DNA of 64,000 nt from Sphingomonas jinjuensis (GTDB lineage Bacteria > Pseudomonadota > Alphaproteobacteria > Sphingomonadales > Sphingomonadaceae). Positions 34,468 through 44,828 of this stretch are shown piece after piece. The translations under genes and the position numbers were made by a program. Within the stretch, counting starts at the first letter, position 1. Every line of letters starts with the position of its first letter. A model generated the notes under the pieces. It was given only the letters and a program-made list of their open reading frames with translations, was not told the DNA's origin and did not search any database. Location: assembly GCF_014197105.1 (NCBI RefSeq), contig NZ_JACIEV010000001.1, forward strand, positions 124,001 through 188,000, in the 5' to 3' direction.

Positions 34468-35369
34468 GCGATCATCGCGTAGAGCAGCGCGATGTTGAAC
34501 GCGAGCAGCGGCAGCGCGGTCGGCACCTGCGCGCGGATGACGGCATATTTGTCCTTCAGGTCCAGCAGCACTGCGGGCAGCAGGTTGAAGTTGGCCGCCA
34601 TCGGGGTCATCAGCGTGCCGCAGAAACCGGCGAGCATGCCGATCGCGGCGACCATCGCGGCATCTGCGCCCGCCCCCTTGATGAGCAGCGGCACCCCCAC
34701 CGCCGATGCCATCACCGGAAAGGCGGCAAAGGCGTTGCCCATCACGATCGTGAACAGCGCCATGCCCAGCGCATAGGCAAGCACGGCGCCGAGAATACTG
34801 CCCGCAGGAATGACCTGGCCGATCAGCGAACCCACGACCTGCCCCACCCCGGCGAGCGCGAAGACCGCGCCGAGGCTGGCGAGCATCTGCGGCATCACCG
34901 CGACCCAGCCGATGTCGTCGATCAGCCCGCGCCCCGCCGCGAACGGCTCGACCGGCCGGGCGCGGAGCATGGCGGCGCACAGCAGCAGCGCAATGACGAC
35001 GCCCAGCGTCAGCGCGACCAGCGTCGCCTGCTTCGGGTCGACCACGTCGGGCATCCGCTTGAAGATCAGCGTCCCCGCCAGCGCCACCGCCGGAATGACC
35101 AGCGCGGGGATGAAGACTCGCGCGCCGTGGCGATCCTCCGCCGGCGCCGCCGCCTCGCCGCGCCGCATCCTGCCCGACGCGGCGATGCCGACGAGCGCGA
35201 GGACGAGCACGCCGTTGGCGACGTCGCCGAGCCGGTCGCCCGCCGCGAACGACAGCGCGATGAGGGCATAGAACAGCGTGTTGGCCCAGCGCCGCTCGCG
35301 CGCCGACAGGATCGCGAAGATCGCGAAGGTGACCGCGGCGGCGGCATAGACGACGTTGAGGCCGATCAT
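34464..35369 (-). CDS. DUF979 family membrane protein (predicted 5-oxoproline transporter half)
   Basis: 301-residue inner-membrane protein with about nine helices, matching DUF979. Motifs: GLNVVYAAAAVTFAIFAI at the start, ALGMALFTIVMGNAFAAFPV and GFCGTLMTPMAANFNLLPA late in the protein. DUF969 and DUF979 always travel together, and in firmicutes they sit with a pyrrolidone-carboxylate peptidase gene. Transport of 5-oxoproline is therefore suggested; the nearby 5-oxoprolinase fits. ATGA overlaps join it to both neighbours. Confidence 0.88.
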   Translation of the reverse strand: MIGLNVVYAAAAVTFAIFAILSARERRWANTLFYALIALSFAAGDRLGDVANGVLVLALVGIAASGRMRRGEAAAPAEDRHGARVFIPALVIPAVALAGTLIFKRMPDVVDPKQATLVALTLGVVIALLLCAAMLRARPVEPFAAGRGLIDDIGWVAVMPQMLASLGAVFALAGVGQVVGSLIGQVIPAGSILGAVLAYALGMALFTIVMGNAFAAFPVMASAVGVPLLIKGAGADAAMVAAIGMLAGFCGTLMTPMAANFNLLPAVLLDLKDKYAVIRAQVPTALPLLAFNIALLYAMIA

Positions 35370-36031
35370 CGCGGCGTCGCCCCGCGTGCCAGGCGGCGGT
35401 CGAGCAGCATCAGCCGCATGCCGTGGATGACGAAGGCGGCGATCGCGGTCGGGATCGCCCAGATCGACAGCTGATAGGGTTCGAGGATGATGCCATAGCC
35501 CTCGAGCACGCCCTTCATCAGCAGGATCGATCCTACCGCCAGGAAGATGTCCTCGCCGAAGAACAGCCCGACGGTATCGGTCGCGGCGGCCATCGCCTTC
35601 ACCCGCTCGGCATCGTCGGGGCCGGCGCCCTGCCGCTCGGCCGCCGCCTCCGCCATCGGTGCGACGAGCGGGCGGACGGTCTGCGCCGGGCCCGCGACCG
35701 AGATCAGGCCCAGCGCGGCGGTGACCTGGCGGAACAGCAGATAGCCCGCGAGCAGCCGCCCCGTAGTTGCGCCGCGCAACCCGGCGACCAGCGACCGCGC
35801 CCGCGCCTGCAGCCCGCGCCGTTCGAGCAGGCCAATGACCGGCAGCACGATGTAGATCGCGGTGACGTAGCGCGTCTCATTAAAGGCATGGCCGAAGGTG
35901 GCGAGCACCTTGAGCGGATCAAGCCCGGCGGCGAGCCCCGTCACCAGCGCCGACGCGACGATGACCAGCAGCGGGTTGAACCGCAGCAGGAAACCGCCCG
36001 CGATGACGACGATCCCGGCGAGCACTAGCAT
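35366..36031 (-). CDS. DUF969 family membrane protein (predicted 5-oxoproline transporter half)
   Basis: 221-residue inner-membrane protein of DUF969, with five to six helices. Motifs: GGFLLRFNPLLVIVASALVTG, AFNETRYVTAIYIVLPVIGL, LERRGLQARAR and DTVGLFFGEDIFLAVGSILLM. It is the first gene of the DUF969-DUF979-DUF2891 operon and overlaps DUF979 by ATGA. No strong ribosome site precedes the ATG. The function is inferred from the conserved pairing described for DUF979. Confidence 0.88.
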   Translation of the reverse strand: MLVLAGIVVIAGGFLLRFNPLLVIVASALVTGLAAGLDPLKVLATFGHAFNETRYVTAIYIVLPVIGLLERRGLQARARSLVAGLRGATTGRLLAGYLLFRQVTAALGLISVAGPAQTVRPLVAPMAEAAAERQGAGPDDAERVKAMAAATDTVGLFFGEDIFLAVGSILLMKGVLEGYGIILEPYQLSIWAIPTAIAAFVIHGMRLMLLDRRLARGATPR

Positions 36032-36162
36032 CGCGCGAGAGCCCGATGGCGCCGCGACTGTTGAGAAGGTTGAGACACCGATGGGGGTATGTCGTTGGCG
36101 GTGGGATGCATGGCGGCATCCTATTCACAATTAGGACTCGTAAGACAGTGCTTTGCCGCCTT

Positions 36163-36268
36163 CCCACCCCGGCGAAGGCCGGGGCCCAGTTGCGGTTGTC
36201 GATGTAACGGGGTGCAGCCCTCGCCAACATGTGTCCCGCCACTGGCCCCCGGCCTCCGCCGGGGTGGG
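36163..36268. repeat. Inverted repeat element, CCACCCCGGCGAAGGC family
   Basis: Arms 36163-36190 and 36241-36268 are 28-base inverted copies with two mismatches around a 50-base spacer. A related element lies at 61229-61334. It occupies the 394-bp gap between the DUF969 start and the 5-oxoprolinase stop, where no gene is seen. Confidence 0.85.
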
Positions 36269-36291
36269 ATATGGAACTGAGGTCTGCCTCA

Positions 36292-36426
36292 ATCCTCCCC
36301 CGCCAGGGGGAGGTGGCTTGCGCAGCAAGACGGAGGGGGCGGTCGGCGACGAACCATCGAGAGCGCCGTGCCTCCTCCCCCTCCGTCACGCCTTCGGCGC
36401 GCCACCTCCCCCTGGCGGGGGAGGAT
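36292..36426. repeat. Inverted repeat element, CCTCCCCCGCCAGGGGGAGG family
   Basis: Arms 36292-36317 and 36401-36426 are 26-base perfect inverted copies, each itself a small palindrome. The inner parts also pair (GACGGAGGGGG). The element abuts the 5-oxoprolinase stop codon and could fold into a long hairpin in RNA. Shorter relatives lie at 40835-40857, 42124-42154 and 42926-42945. Confidence 0.88.
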
Positions 36427-39400
36427 CAGACGGCCCCGAAACCGCCGCCGCCGGGGGTTTCGATCACCAGCACGTCGCCCGCCGCCATCTCCATCCGCGC
36501 GGTCGAGGCGAGCGGTTCGATCCGCCCGTCGCCACGCTCCACCCGGTTCGCGCCAGCCTTGCCCTCGCCGCCCCCGGCCAATCCGAACGGCGGCACCACC
36601 CGGCGGTTGCTGAGGATGCCGGCGCGCAGCGGTGCCAGGAAGCGCAGGCGGCGGGTCGTGCCGTCGCCGCCGCGCCACTTCCCCGTCCCGCCCGAACCGC
36701 GACGGATCGCGAATTGCTCGACCAGAACGGGATAACGCGTCTCCAGCACCTCGGGATCGGTCAGGCGGCTGTTGGTCATGTGGGTCTGGATCGCATCGGC
36801 GCCGGCATGACCCGGCCCGGCACCGGCACCGCCCGCGATCGTCTCGTAATATTGATAGCTGTCGTCGCCGAAAGTCAGGTTGTTCATCGTCCCCTGACTC
36901 GCCGCCATCGCGCCGAGCGCGCCGAGCAGCGCGTCGGTCACGACCTGGCTGACCTCGACATTGCCCGCCACCACGGCGGCGGGGAAGCGCGGGTTGAGCA
37001 TCGAGCCTTCGGGTACGACGATCGTGACGGGGCGCAGGAAGCCCTCGTTGAGCGGCACCGCCTCGTCGACCAGCAGGCGCAGGACGTACAGGACGGCGGC
37101 ACGGGTCACCGCAAGCGGTGCGTTGAAGTTGGTCGGGCGCTGGTCGCTGGTGCCGGTGAAGTCGATGACCGCGGTGCCCGCCTCGCGATCGACGGTGACG
37201 CGCACCTCGACCGCGGCGCCGTCGTCGAGCGCGTAGCGGAAGTGGCCGTCGTCGAGGCCGGCGATCATCCGCCGCGCCATCGCCTCTGCATGCGCCTGGA
37301 CATGCGCCATGTAGCGGGTGACGACCGGGGCGCCCTGTTGCGCGGCGAGCTGGCGAAGGCCATCGGCCCCGCGCGCGCAGGCGGCGACCTGGGCGGCGAG
37401 GTCGGCGATGTTCTGGTCGATGTTGCGCGCCGGGTACGGACCGCTCGCCAGCAGCCCGCGGATCGCGGCCTCGCGCATCGCGCCGTCCTCGACGATCAGC
37501 ACGTCGTCGAACACCACACCCTCGTCGGCCAGCGTGCGGCTGTCGGGGGGCATCGATCCCGGCGTGGTGCCGCCGACATCGGCGTGGTGGCCGCGCGCGG
37601 CGACGTAATAGGCCGGCGTCTCGCTACCGGCGAACACCGGCATGATGACGGTGATGTCGGGCAGGTGGGTGCCGCCGCGATAGGGATCGTTGAGCGCATA
37701 CACTTCGCCGTCGCGCATCGTGCCGGCACGCGCGGCGATGACGGTGCGGATGCTCTCCCCCATCGAGCCCAAGTGGACGGGGATGTGCGGCGCATTGGCG
37801 ACGAGCGCGCCGTCGGCGTCGAAGATCGCGCAGGAGAAATCGAGCCGCTCGCGGATGTTGACCGAGGCGGCGCTACGCTGGAGCGCGGCGCCCATTTCCT
37901 CGGCGATACCCATGAACAGACCGGCGAAGATCTCGAGCCGGACCGGGTCCGCCGCCTCGTCGGTCACGGCATTGTCCAGTGCCTCGCCACGTTCGAGCAG
38001 CAGCGTGCCGTCGGCGAGGACGCGGGCGTGCCAGCCGGGCTCGACTACGACGGTCGAGACGGGGTCGATGACGAGCGCCGGGCCGCTGAGGGTGGCGTTC
38101 TCGGCCAACGCCTCGCGACGATGGACAGGCGCTGCTCGGGTCGCGCCGACAAGGTACATGTCGACGGTCGCGATCGGATCGGCGGTCTGCGACGGCAGCT
38201 CGGGCGCGGGCAGGCCGGCGGCGGCATCGGTGGCGATCGCCTCGACGCGCAGCTGCTCGACCACCAGCGCATCGTCGCCGGTGAAGCCGAAGCGCTGGCG
38301 ATGCGCCTCGGCAAAGGCCGCCGCCATGGCGTCGGGCGTGCCCCAGGCGACGGGAATCGTCTGGTCGTTGCGGGCATAGCGCAGCTGGGCGAGCGCGTTG
38401 GTGCGGATGTCGTCCCGCGCCACGCCCTGCGCGGCGAGGCCGGCCAAGGCCTCGGATTCGAGCGATGCTAGCGCCCCCGCCAGGCCCGGATCGGCGAGCG
38501 GCAGCGCGACGGTCGCCTCGCGCACGACGCTGCGGTCGGCGAGGCCGATACCCACCGCCGACAGCACGCCGGCGAGCGGATGGATCAGCACCTGGCGCAT
38601 GCCGAGCGCGTCGGCGACGAGGCAGGCGTGCTGCCCCCCGGCGCCGCCGAAGCAGGCAAGTGCATAGGCGGCGGGATCCTCGCCGCGTGCCACCGAAACC
38701 GCGCGGATGGCGCGCGCCATGTTGGCGACGGCGATCGCGACGAGCCCCTCGGCGGCGGCTTGCGGCGCGAGACGATCGCCGGTGGCGGCCTCCACCTCGT
38801 CGAGCAGCCGGGCGAGCGCGCGATGCGACGCCTCGGCATCGGGCGGCAGGTCGCGGTCCGGGCCGAACAGCGCGGGGAAGAGATCGGGCTGGATCTTGCC
38901 GAGCACGACGTTGCAGTCGGTGACGGTCAACGGCCCGCCGCGGCGGTAGCAGGCCGGCCCCGGATCGGCCCCCGCCGACGCCGGCCCGACGAGCAGCCGC
39001 CCGCCGTCGAAATGGCAGATCGAGCCGCCGCCCGCCGCGACGGTATCGATCCGCATCATCGGCACCGCGACGCGCACCCCCGCCAGCACCGCGTCGGAGC
39101 GGCGGTCATAGGCGCCGGCATAGAGCGACACGTCGGTTGAGGTGCCGCCCATGTCGAAGCCGATGACCCGGTCGAACCCGGCCGCCGCCGCCGTGCACGC
39201 CATGCCGACGATGCCGCCGGCGGGGCCGGAGAGCAGCGCGTCCTTGCCGCCGAAATGCTCGCCCGCGACCAGGCCGCCGCTCGACTGCATGAACAGCAGG
39301 CCGTCCCCAAGCGAGGATCGCAGCCCCTCGACGTAGCAGCGCAGCACCGGCGACAGATAGGCATCAGCCAGCGTCGTGTCGCCGCGCGCGACCAGCCGGA

Positions 39401-39983
39401 TCAGCGGCGCGGTGCGGTGGCTGACCGAAATCTGAGTAAAACCGGCGGCGGCGGCGAGGTCGGCGAGCGCCGCCTCGTGCGCCTGATGCTTCCAGCCGTG
39501 GACCAGCACGATGGCGATGGCGCGCAGGCCCCCGGCATAAGCGGCGGCGAAGGCGGCCGCGGCGGCGGCGCGGTCGAGGGGCAGGAGGACGCGGCCGTCC
39601 TCGGCGACGCGCTCGTCGATCTCGACGACGTCGGCAAACAGCGGCGCGGGACGGCGGATATCGCGTGCGAAGATATCGGGGCGATCCTGATAGCCGATCG
39701 TCAGCGCGTCGCCGAAGCCGCGCGTGATGGCGAGTAGGACCGGCTCTCCCTGGCGTTCGAGCAGCGCGTTGGTCGCGATCGTGGTGCCGATGCGGATCGC
39801 GCAATCGGGCAGCGCGGCGTCGCCGACGCCGGTCAGCTGGCGGATCGCCGCCTCGGCGGCGTCGTACCGGCGACCGGGGTCCTCCGATAACAGCTTCGCG
39901 GTGACGAGCGCGCCGTCGGGTCGCCGCGCCACCACGTCGGTGAAGGTGCCGCCACGGTCGATCCAGAAATGCCAGTCTGCCAT
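36426..39983 (-). CDS. 5-oxoprolinase (ATP-hydrolysing), fused HyuA-HyuB type
   Basis: 1185-residue enzyme that opens 5-oxo-L-proline to glutamate with ATP. The N-terminal HyuA half (about 1-660) has WIDRGGTFTDVVAR, IRIGTTIATNALLERQGEP, IGFDMGGTSTDVSLY and GGAGGQHACLVADAL. The HyuB half (about 680-1180) has VRLEIFAGLFMGIAEEMGA, FSCAIFDADGALV, DPYRGGTHLPDITV and RRGSGGTGKWRGGDG. Full-length fusions of this size are the 5-oxoprolinase type rather than the two-gene hydantoinase type. It lies next to the DUF969/DUF979 transporter operon on the same strand and is divergent from a LuxR-type gene. Confidence 0.9.
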   Translation of the reverse strand: MADWHFWIDRGGTFTDVVARRPDGALVTAKLLSEDPGRRYDAAEAAIRQLTGVGDAALPDCAIRIGTTIATNALLERQGEPVLLAITRGFGDALTIGYQDRPDIFARDIRRPAPLFADVVEIDERVAEDGRVLLPLDRAAAAAAFAAAYAGGLRAIAIVLVHGWKHQAHEAALADLAAAAGFTQISVSHRTAPLIRLVARGDTTLADAYLSPVLRCYVEGLRSSLGDGLLFMQSSGGLVAGEHFGGKDALLSGPAGGIVGMACTAAAAGFDRVIGFDMGGTSTDVSLYAGAYDRRSDAVLAGVRVAVPMMRIDTVAAGGGSICHFDGGRLLVGPASAGADPGPACYRRGGPLTVTDCNVVLGKIQPDLFPALFGPDRDLPPDAEASHRALARLLDEVEAATGDRLAPQAAAEGLVAIAVANMARAIRAVSVARGEDPAAYALACFGGAGGQHACLVADALGMRQVLIHPLAGVLSAVGIGLADRSVVREATVALPLADPGLAGALASLESEALAGLAAQGVARDDIRTNALAQLRYARNDQTIPVAWGTPDAMAAAFAEAHRQRFGFTGDDALVVEQLRVEAIATDAAAGLPAPELPSQTADPIATVDMYLVGATRAAPVHRREALAENATLSGPALVIDPVSTVVVEPGWHARVLADGTLLLERGEALDNAVTDEAADPVRLEIFAGLFMGIAEEMGAALQRSAASVNIRERLDFSCAIFDADGALVANAPHIPVHLGSMGESIRTVIAARAGTMRDGEVYALNDPYRGGTHLPDITVIMPVFAGSETPAYYVAARGHHADVGGTTPGSMPPDSRTLADEGVVFDDVLIVEDGAMREAAIRGLLASGPYPARNIDQNIADLAAQVAACARGADGLRQLAAQQGAPVVTRYMAHVQAHAEAMARRMIAGLDDGHFRYALDDGAAVEVRVTVDREAGTAVIDFTGTSDQRPTNFNAPLAVTRAAVLYVLRLLVDEAVPLNEGFLRPVTIVVPEGSMLNPRFPAAVVAGNVEVSQVVTDALLGALGAMAASQGTMNNLTFGDDSYQYYETIAGGAGAGPGHAGADAIQTHMTNSRLTDPEVLETRYPVLVEQFAIRRGSGGTGKWRGGDGTTRRLRFLAPLRAGILSNRRVVPPFGLAGGGEGKAGANRVERGDGRIEPLASTARMEMAAGDVLVIETPGGGGFGAV

Positions 39984-40059
39984 GCGGCCGGCTGTGTCAC
40001 CGATTGCCGCCCGTCGCTAGGTGGACTTGGGATCGGCAGGCTCATAGGATCGCCGAAGA

Positions 40060-40830
40060 ATGCAGATCGACGATGCATGGCTGAGGGCGGTGCGGATCGA
40101 GCGGCCCGACGATATCCGCCGTGCCGCCGAAAGCCTGCGCGACGCTGCCCGCCGTCTGGCAGGGCTGGGAATCGCGATCACCCACAATATCGCCAGTCCC
40201 GCGCCGATCCGCGACGCGGCGGGCGCCAGCCTGGCCGGCGAGGTGTTCGACGGGATGCGCGAGGCCAATTGGTGGACGGTGCCCCAGCTCGCCTTCACCT
40301 CGCCGATCGCGATGGCCAGCCGGTTCGAAGGCGACGTGTTCTGGGCCAACGCCAGGGGGTTTCGCACCCGATCGCCCAACCAGCTGCTCGCCGCGATCGA
40401 CCTGACGCAGTTCGAGAAGCGCGCGCTGACCAGGGCGGCGATCGCGGTCCCGGTGCACCTGCCGTTCGGGCAGATTGGGCTGGCGATGTTCGTCTCGCCC
40501 GATCCCGCGGTCGACGAGCTGGGCGACATCTATGCCCGCCACGGCGAGGCGCTGGCGCTGCTCGCGCGGACGTTCCTGACCAGCTATGCCAAGGCGACCG
40601 AGCGGCGCGCCGCGACGGTCGGCGCGATTACGCTGAGCAAGCGCGAGGTCGAATGCCTGCGCTGGGCCGCGGCGGGCAAGACCAACGACGAGATCGCGAT
40701 CATCCTGGGGCTGAAGCGGACGACGATCCGCTTCCACACCCGCAACGCGGCGGCGAAGCTCGACGCGGTCAACCGCGACCAGGCGCTGTTCCGCGCCGCG
40801 CAGCTGGGGTTTCTGGGAACGCTGCGGTGA
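40060..40830 (+). CDS. LuxR-type transcriptional regulator
   Basis: 256-residue regulator. The C-terminal LuxR helix-turn-helix is clear at about 190-245 (LSKREVECLRWAAAGKTNDE, then TIRFHTRNAAAKLDAVN). The N-terminal 170 residues resemble an autoinducer-binding-like domain, but the usual acyl-homoserine-lactone pocket residues could not be confirmed. No synthase gene is near, so it would be a solo. It is divergent from the 5-oxoprolinase gene across 76 bases and is the obvious candidate to control it. Confidence 0.85.
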   Translation: MQIDDAWLRAVRIERPDDIRRAAESLRDAARRLAGLGIAITHNIASPAPIRDAAGASLAGEVFDGMREANWWTVPQLAFTSPIAMASRFEGDVFWANARGFRTRSPNQLLAAIDLTQFEKRALTRAAIAVPVHLPFGQIGLAMFVSPDPAVDELGDIYARHGEALALLARTFLTSYAKATERRAATVGAITLSKREVECLRWAAAGKTNDEIAIILGLKRTTIRFHTRNAAAKLDAVNRDQALFRAAQLGFLGTLR

Positions 40831-40834
40831 GCCC

Positions 40835-40857
40835 GATCCTCCCCCGCCGGAGAGGAT
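40835..40857. repeat. Short CCTCCCCC-family palindrome
   Basis: GATCCTCCCCCGCCGGAGAG continues to GGAT, an imperfect hairpin 5 bases after the LuxR-type gene stop. It is a partial relative of the 36292-36426 element and may act as a transcript end. Confidence 0.55.
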
Positions 40858-40941
40858 GATCCGCCCCTCCAATCGGCCAGCTTCCCCGCAGCCCGCGCTG
40901 CGCTATCGTCGACCCAACGTCATAACGAAAGAGGATTGCCC

Positions 40942-42117
<1,176 letters not shown>

Positions 42118-42123
42118 TCGCGG

Positions 42124-42154
42124 CCGATCCTCCCCCGCAAGGGGGGAGGATCGG
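42124..42154. repeat. Perfect CCTCCCCC-family hairpin after the thiolase
   Basis: CCGATCCTCCCCC (42124-42136), loop GCAA, and its complement to 42154, 7 bases after the thiolase stop. A 13-bp stem with a GNRA-type tetraloop is very stable. No T run follows; it may protect or end the mRNA. Confidence 0.8.
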
Positions 42155-42206
42155 CGAAGGCGGCGCTGCGTTTGGCCTTCAGCCGAAGCAGCCAGAGCAC
42201 CGTGCC

Positions 42207-42923
42207 ATGTCGTTCAGGTCGTTCGTCCTATCCTTGCTGGCGCTCGCCGGGTGTGGGCCGGTTCAGCAGGCGAACGAGACGCGTGCGGTCGCGCCGTCAC
42301 CCTCGCCGACCAGCGTTCCCACGGCGACTGCCGTCATGACGCCGGCTGCCGCCGCCGCCATCCGGTCGTGCCGCGCCGAGATCGGCGCGGCGGCGGCGGC
42401 GCGGAAGGTCGAGGTCTGTCGCAACGTCTCGCCGGCGACGCATCCGCCGTGCAACGCCGCCAACAGCTGTGCCATGATCGACGACGAGATCGCGCGCAGC
42501 TGCGCCCCGTTCGATGGGCAGGGCGAGCCGATGACTGGCTGCATGACCGATCCCAAGGGAGCGGTCGCCGCCGCCGACGTCGTCCGGCGCTATTACGCGG
42601 CGATCGATGCGCGCGATTATGCGACCGCGTGGCAGCAATGGGGCGACGATGGCCGGCCGGGTCAGACGCTCGCGGCCTTTCGGGCGGGCTTTGCGAAAAC
42701 GCAGTCGACCGGCGTGACGATCGGCTCGCTGCCACCGGCCGAAGGCGCGGCGGGTTCGACATACCAGACGGTGCCGGTAACCGTCTCGGCGACGCAGGTC
42801 GACGGCACGCAGCAGCGGTTCGTCGGCAGCTATGTCGTCCGCCGGGTCAACGATGTCGACGGGGCCAGCGCGGCGCAGAAGCGGTGGCACCTCGATTCGG
42901 CGACGTTGAAGCCCGCCAGGTAA
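42207..42923 (+). CDS. Hypothetical lipoprotein
   Basis: 238-residue lipoprotein, lipobox LLALAGC (C16). A Pro/Ser/Thr linker follows, then a cysteine-rich part (SCRAEIGAAAAARKVEVC, CNAANSCAMIDDEIARSC, then GCMTDP). The C-terminal domain starts VVRRYYAAIDARDYATAWQQWG and looks like an NTF2-like fold. Proteins of this type are common in sphingomonad envelopes without known role. It is convergent with the TPR gene. Confidence 0.82.
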   Translation: MSFRSFVLSLLALAGCGPVQQANETRAVAPSPSPTSVPTATAVMTPAAAAAIRSCRAEIGAAAAARKVEVCRNVSPATHPPCNAANSCAMIDDEIARSCAPFDGQGEPMTGCMTDPKGAVAAADVVRRYYAAIDARDYATAWQQWGDDGRPGQTLAAFRAGFAKTQSTGVTIGSLPPAEGAAGSTYQTVPVTVSATQVDGTQQRFVGSYVVRRVNDVDGASAAQKRWHLDSATLKPAR

Positions 42924-42925
42924 GT

Positions 42926-42945
42926 CCTCCCCGCGAGCAGGGAGG
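42926..42945. terminator. Hairpin between convergent lipoprotein and TPR genes
   Basis: CCTCCC (42926-42931), an 8-base loop, and GGGAGG (42940-42945) lie between two facing stops 25 bases apart. It may serve both transcripts; no T tract. Confidence 0.45.
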
Positions 42946-42948
42946 CGT

Positions 42949-44517
42949 TCAGTTGCCGATCGTCTTCATCAGCGCCAGCGTCCCGGGATCCTTCGTCCGA
43001 TACGTCAGCGCCTTCTCCGCCTCGCGCCGTGCCCCGGCCCGGTCCCCCGAGGCCAGCAGCGCGGCGGCATAGTCGCGGCGGACGGGATAGTACCAGCCGG
43101 GCGGATCGGTCAGCACCGAGAAGCTCTCGCCCTCCTGCAAATCGGCCGCTTGGCCAAACGCGAGCGCCGCCTCCTGCGGGCGCCGGTCGATCATCGCTGC
43201 GCGGCCGGCCAGCACGTCGCGGGCGATAAAGCTCAGCTGCTGCGCCTGGCGCGAACCGTCGTCGTCGTTGACCGGGCCGGTCGGCGTCTCGATCGCCGCC
43301 GCCTCGGCGCGGACCGCCGCGGCGTTGCCCTGCTTCGCCAGCGCTTCGCCGCGGGCATAGTGCCAGGCGTTGGCGAGCGTCTGAAGCTTCGGCTTGGGCA
43401 GCGCGAGCACCTCCGCCGGATCGGCGAAGCGGGCCATCGCGAAATAGCCGCTCGCCGCGATCACCTGGCTGAACGGGCCCGAGGCGGTCCGCGTCGCCGA
43501 GCGTTCGACCAGCGGCTTGCCGAGCGCCAGCGCGGTCTTCGCATCCCCCGCCTCGAGCGCCCCGCCGAGGCCGTAGGTCACGTTGTGGACGTGATAGGGC
43601 AGCCCCCAGACGCCATCGGGCGGCGGCAGGCCGAGCGCGCGGGCGTTGTCGATGCCGATCTGCACCGCCCGCGCATTGGCGTCGGCGGCGTCCTGATAGC
43701 GGCCGACCCAGTAATAAGTGTGGCTGGGCATATGGACGAGGTGGCTGGCGCGCGGCGCGAGGCGTTCGAGCTTGTCGGCGTAGCGCTCCGCCAGCGCCGG
43801 CTGGCCTGCAATCTCGGTCGCGTGGATGTAGAAGTGGATCGCCGGCGTATCGTCGGGATGACGCTTCAGCACGCCCTCCAGCAGCGGCATCGCCAGTTCG
43901 GCATTGAGCCTGAAGTCGTCGGGCGTCTTCGCCTCGGTCATCAGCCATGCGTCGGCGGTCATCACCGCGATCTCGTCATCAGTCGGATAGCGCATCGCCA
44001 GCGCCGCCATCGCCTTGGCATAGGCAAGGTCGCCCGACTTGCCCCCGCCGCCGTCCTTGTAGCGGAGCTGGAGCGCGTGGATCAGCGCGCGCTCGCGATC
44101 GGTGCCGCTGGTCTTGGCAAGGCCCGCCGCCTTGTCCGCCAGCGCGCCGAGCGGTGCCAGTTCGTCGGGCGTCTTGCCGTAGTTGATCGTCGGCCCCGAT
44201 GCCCAGGCCTGGCCCCACAGGCACATGGCGCAAGCAGGATCGAGCCGCACCGCCTCCGCCATCGCGGCGATCGACGCCTTGTGCGCGAAGGCGTGGGCGA
44301 GTTGCATGCCGTTGTCGAAATAGGCCTGCGCGCCCTTCACCCTGGTGGTGATCGGAAAGCCGCCGCTGCCATAGCCGGGCATCAGCTGCGGCGTCTTGGG
44401 CGCGGTCATGTCGGCATGGTTCATGCCGTCGTGCGTCGCTTCGGCCTTGACGGTGGGCGGCGTATCCTGCGCGGCGAGCGGTGCGCTCAGCAGCAGCAAC
44501 AAAGACAGTGATCGCAT
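42949..44517 (-). CDS. Exported tetratricopeptide-repeat protein
   Basis: 522-residue periplasmic protein with a signal peptide (MRSLSLLLLLSAPLAAQ), then helical TPR-like repeats throughout. Recognisable segments: YFDNGMQLAHAFAHKASIAA, LDPACAMCLWGQAW with a CxxC, HLVHMPSHTYYWVGRYQDA and PPGWYYPVRRDYAAALL. GGGGGAGAGG gives a good ribosome site for ATG 44517. The His- and Met-rich start (THDGMNHADM) might bind metal. Related proteins are annotated only as TPR proteins; substrate or partner unknown. Confidence 0.87.
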   Translation of the reverse strand: MRSLSLLLLLSAPLAAQDTPPTVKAEATHDGMNHADMTAPKTPQLMPGYGSGGFPITTRVKGAQAYFDNGMQLAHAFAHKASIAAMAEAVRLDPACAMCLWGQAWASGPTINYGKTPDELAPLGALADKAAGLAKTSGTDRERALIHALQLRYKDGGGGKSGDLAYAKAMAALAMRYPTDDEIAVMTADAWLMTEAKTPDDFRLNAELAMPLLEGVLKRHPDDTPAIHFYIHATEIAGQPALAERYADKLERLAPRASHLVHMPSHTYYWVGRYQDAADANARAVQIGIDNARALGLPPPDGVWGLPYHVHNVTYGLGGALEAGDAKTALALGKPLVERSATRTASGPFSQVIAASGYFAMARFADPAEVLALPKPKLQTLANAWHYARGEALAKQGNAAAVRAEAAAIETPTGPVNDDDGSRQAQQLSFIARDVLAGRAAMIDRRPQEAALAFGQAADLQEGESFSVLTDPPGWYYPVRRDYAAALLASGDRAGARREAEKALTYRTKDPGTLALMKTIGN

Positions 44518-44593
44518 CGAACCTCTCCCCCGTATCGGCATAGCACGGAAGGTGAAGCGGCGTCAGCCGTCAGGTCAGCGATTTGGGGAGAAA

Positions 44594-44667
44594 TGGATGC
44601 CCGACAAGGACTCGAACCTTGATTGACGGAGTCAGAGTCCGCTCTCTTACCATTAGAGGATCGGGCA
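44594..44667 (-). tRNA. tRNA-Gln (anticodon CTG)
   Basis: 74-nt tRNA. The acceptor stem TGCCCGA pairs with TCGGGCA, followed by discriminator T and an encoded CCA. The D arm includes CTCTAATGGTAAGAG, the anticodon loop is CTCTGAC (anticodon CTG, codon CAG), and the T arm is CAAGG-TTCGAGT-CCTTG. It lies in the 311-bp space between the TPR and Ppx/GppA genes; nothing else was recognised there. Confidence 0.96.
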
Positions 44668-44828
44668 ATCGAGGCGCGTCGTTAGCCGCGCGAATCGGGG
44701 GCTGTCAACCGGGACAACGTCGTCTTGTCGCATCGCCCGCGAACCGCTACCTTGGGGTCAAGTACCGGGCGCCCATCGGCTCACAGGGTCGCAGGCGCGG
44801 CGGCAGAACAGAAGAAAGTACCAACGGC

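Noticed and set aside
43150..44511. 453-codon + strand frame across the TPR gene
   Set aside because: No recognisable domain; the opposite strand encodes a signal peptide and TPR-like protein with a good ribosome site.
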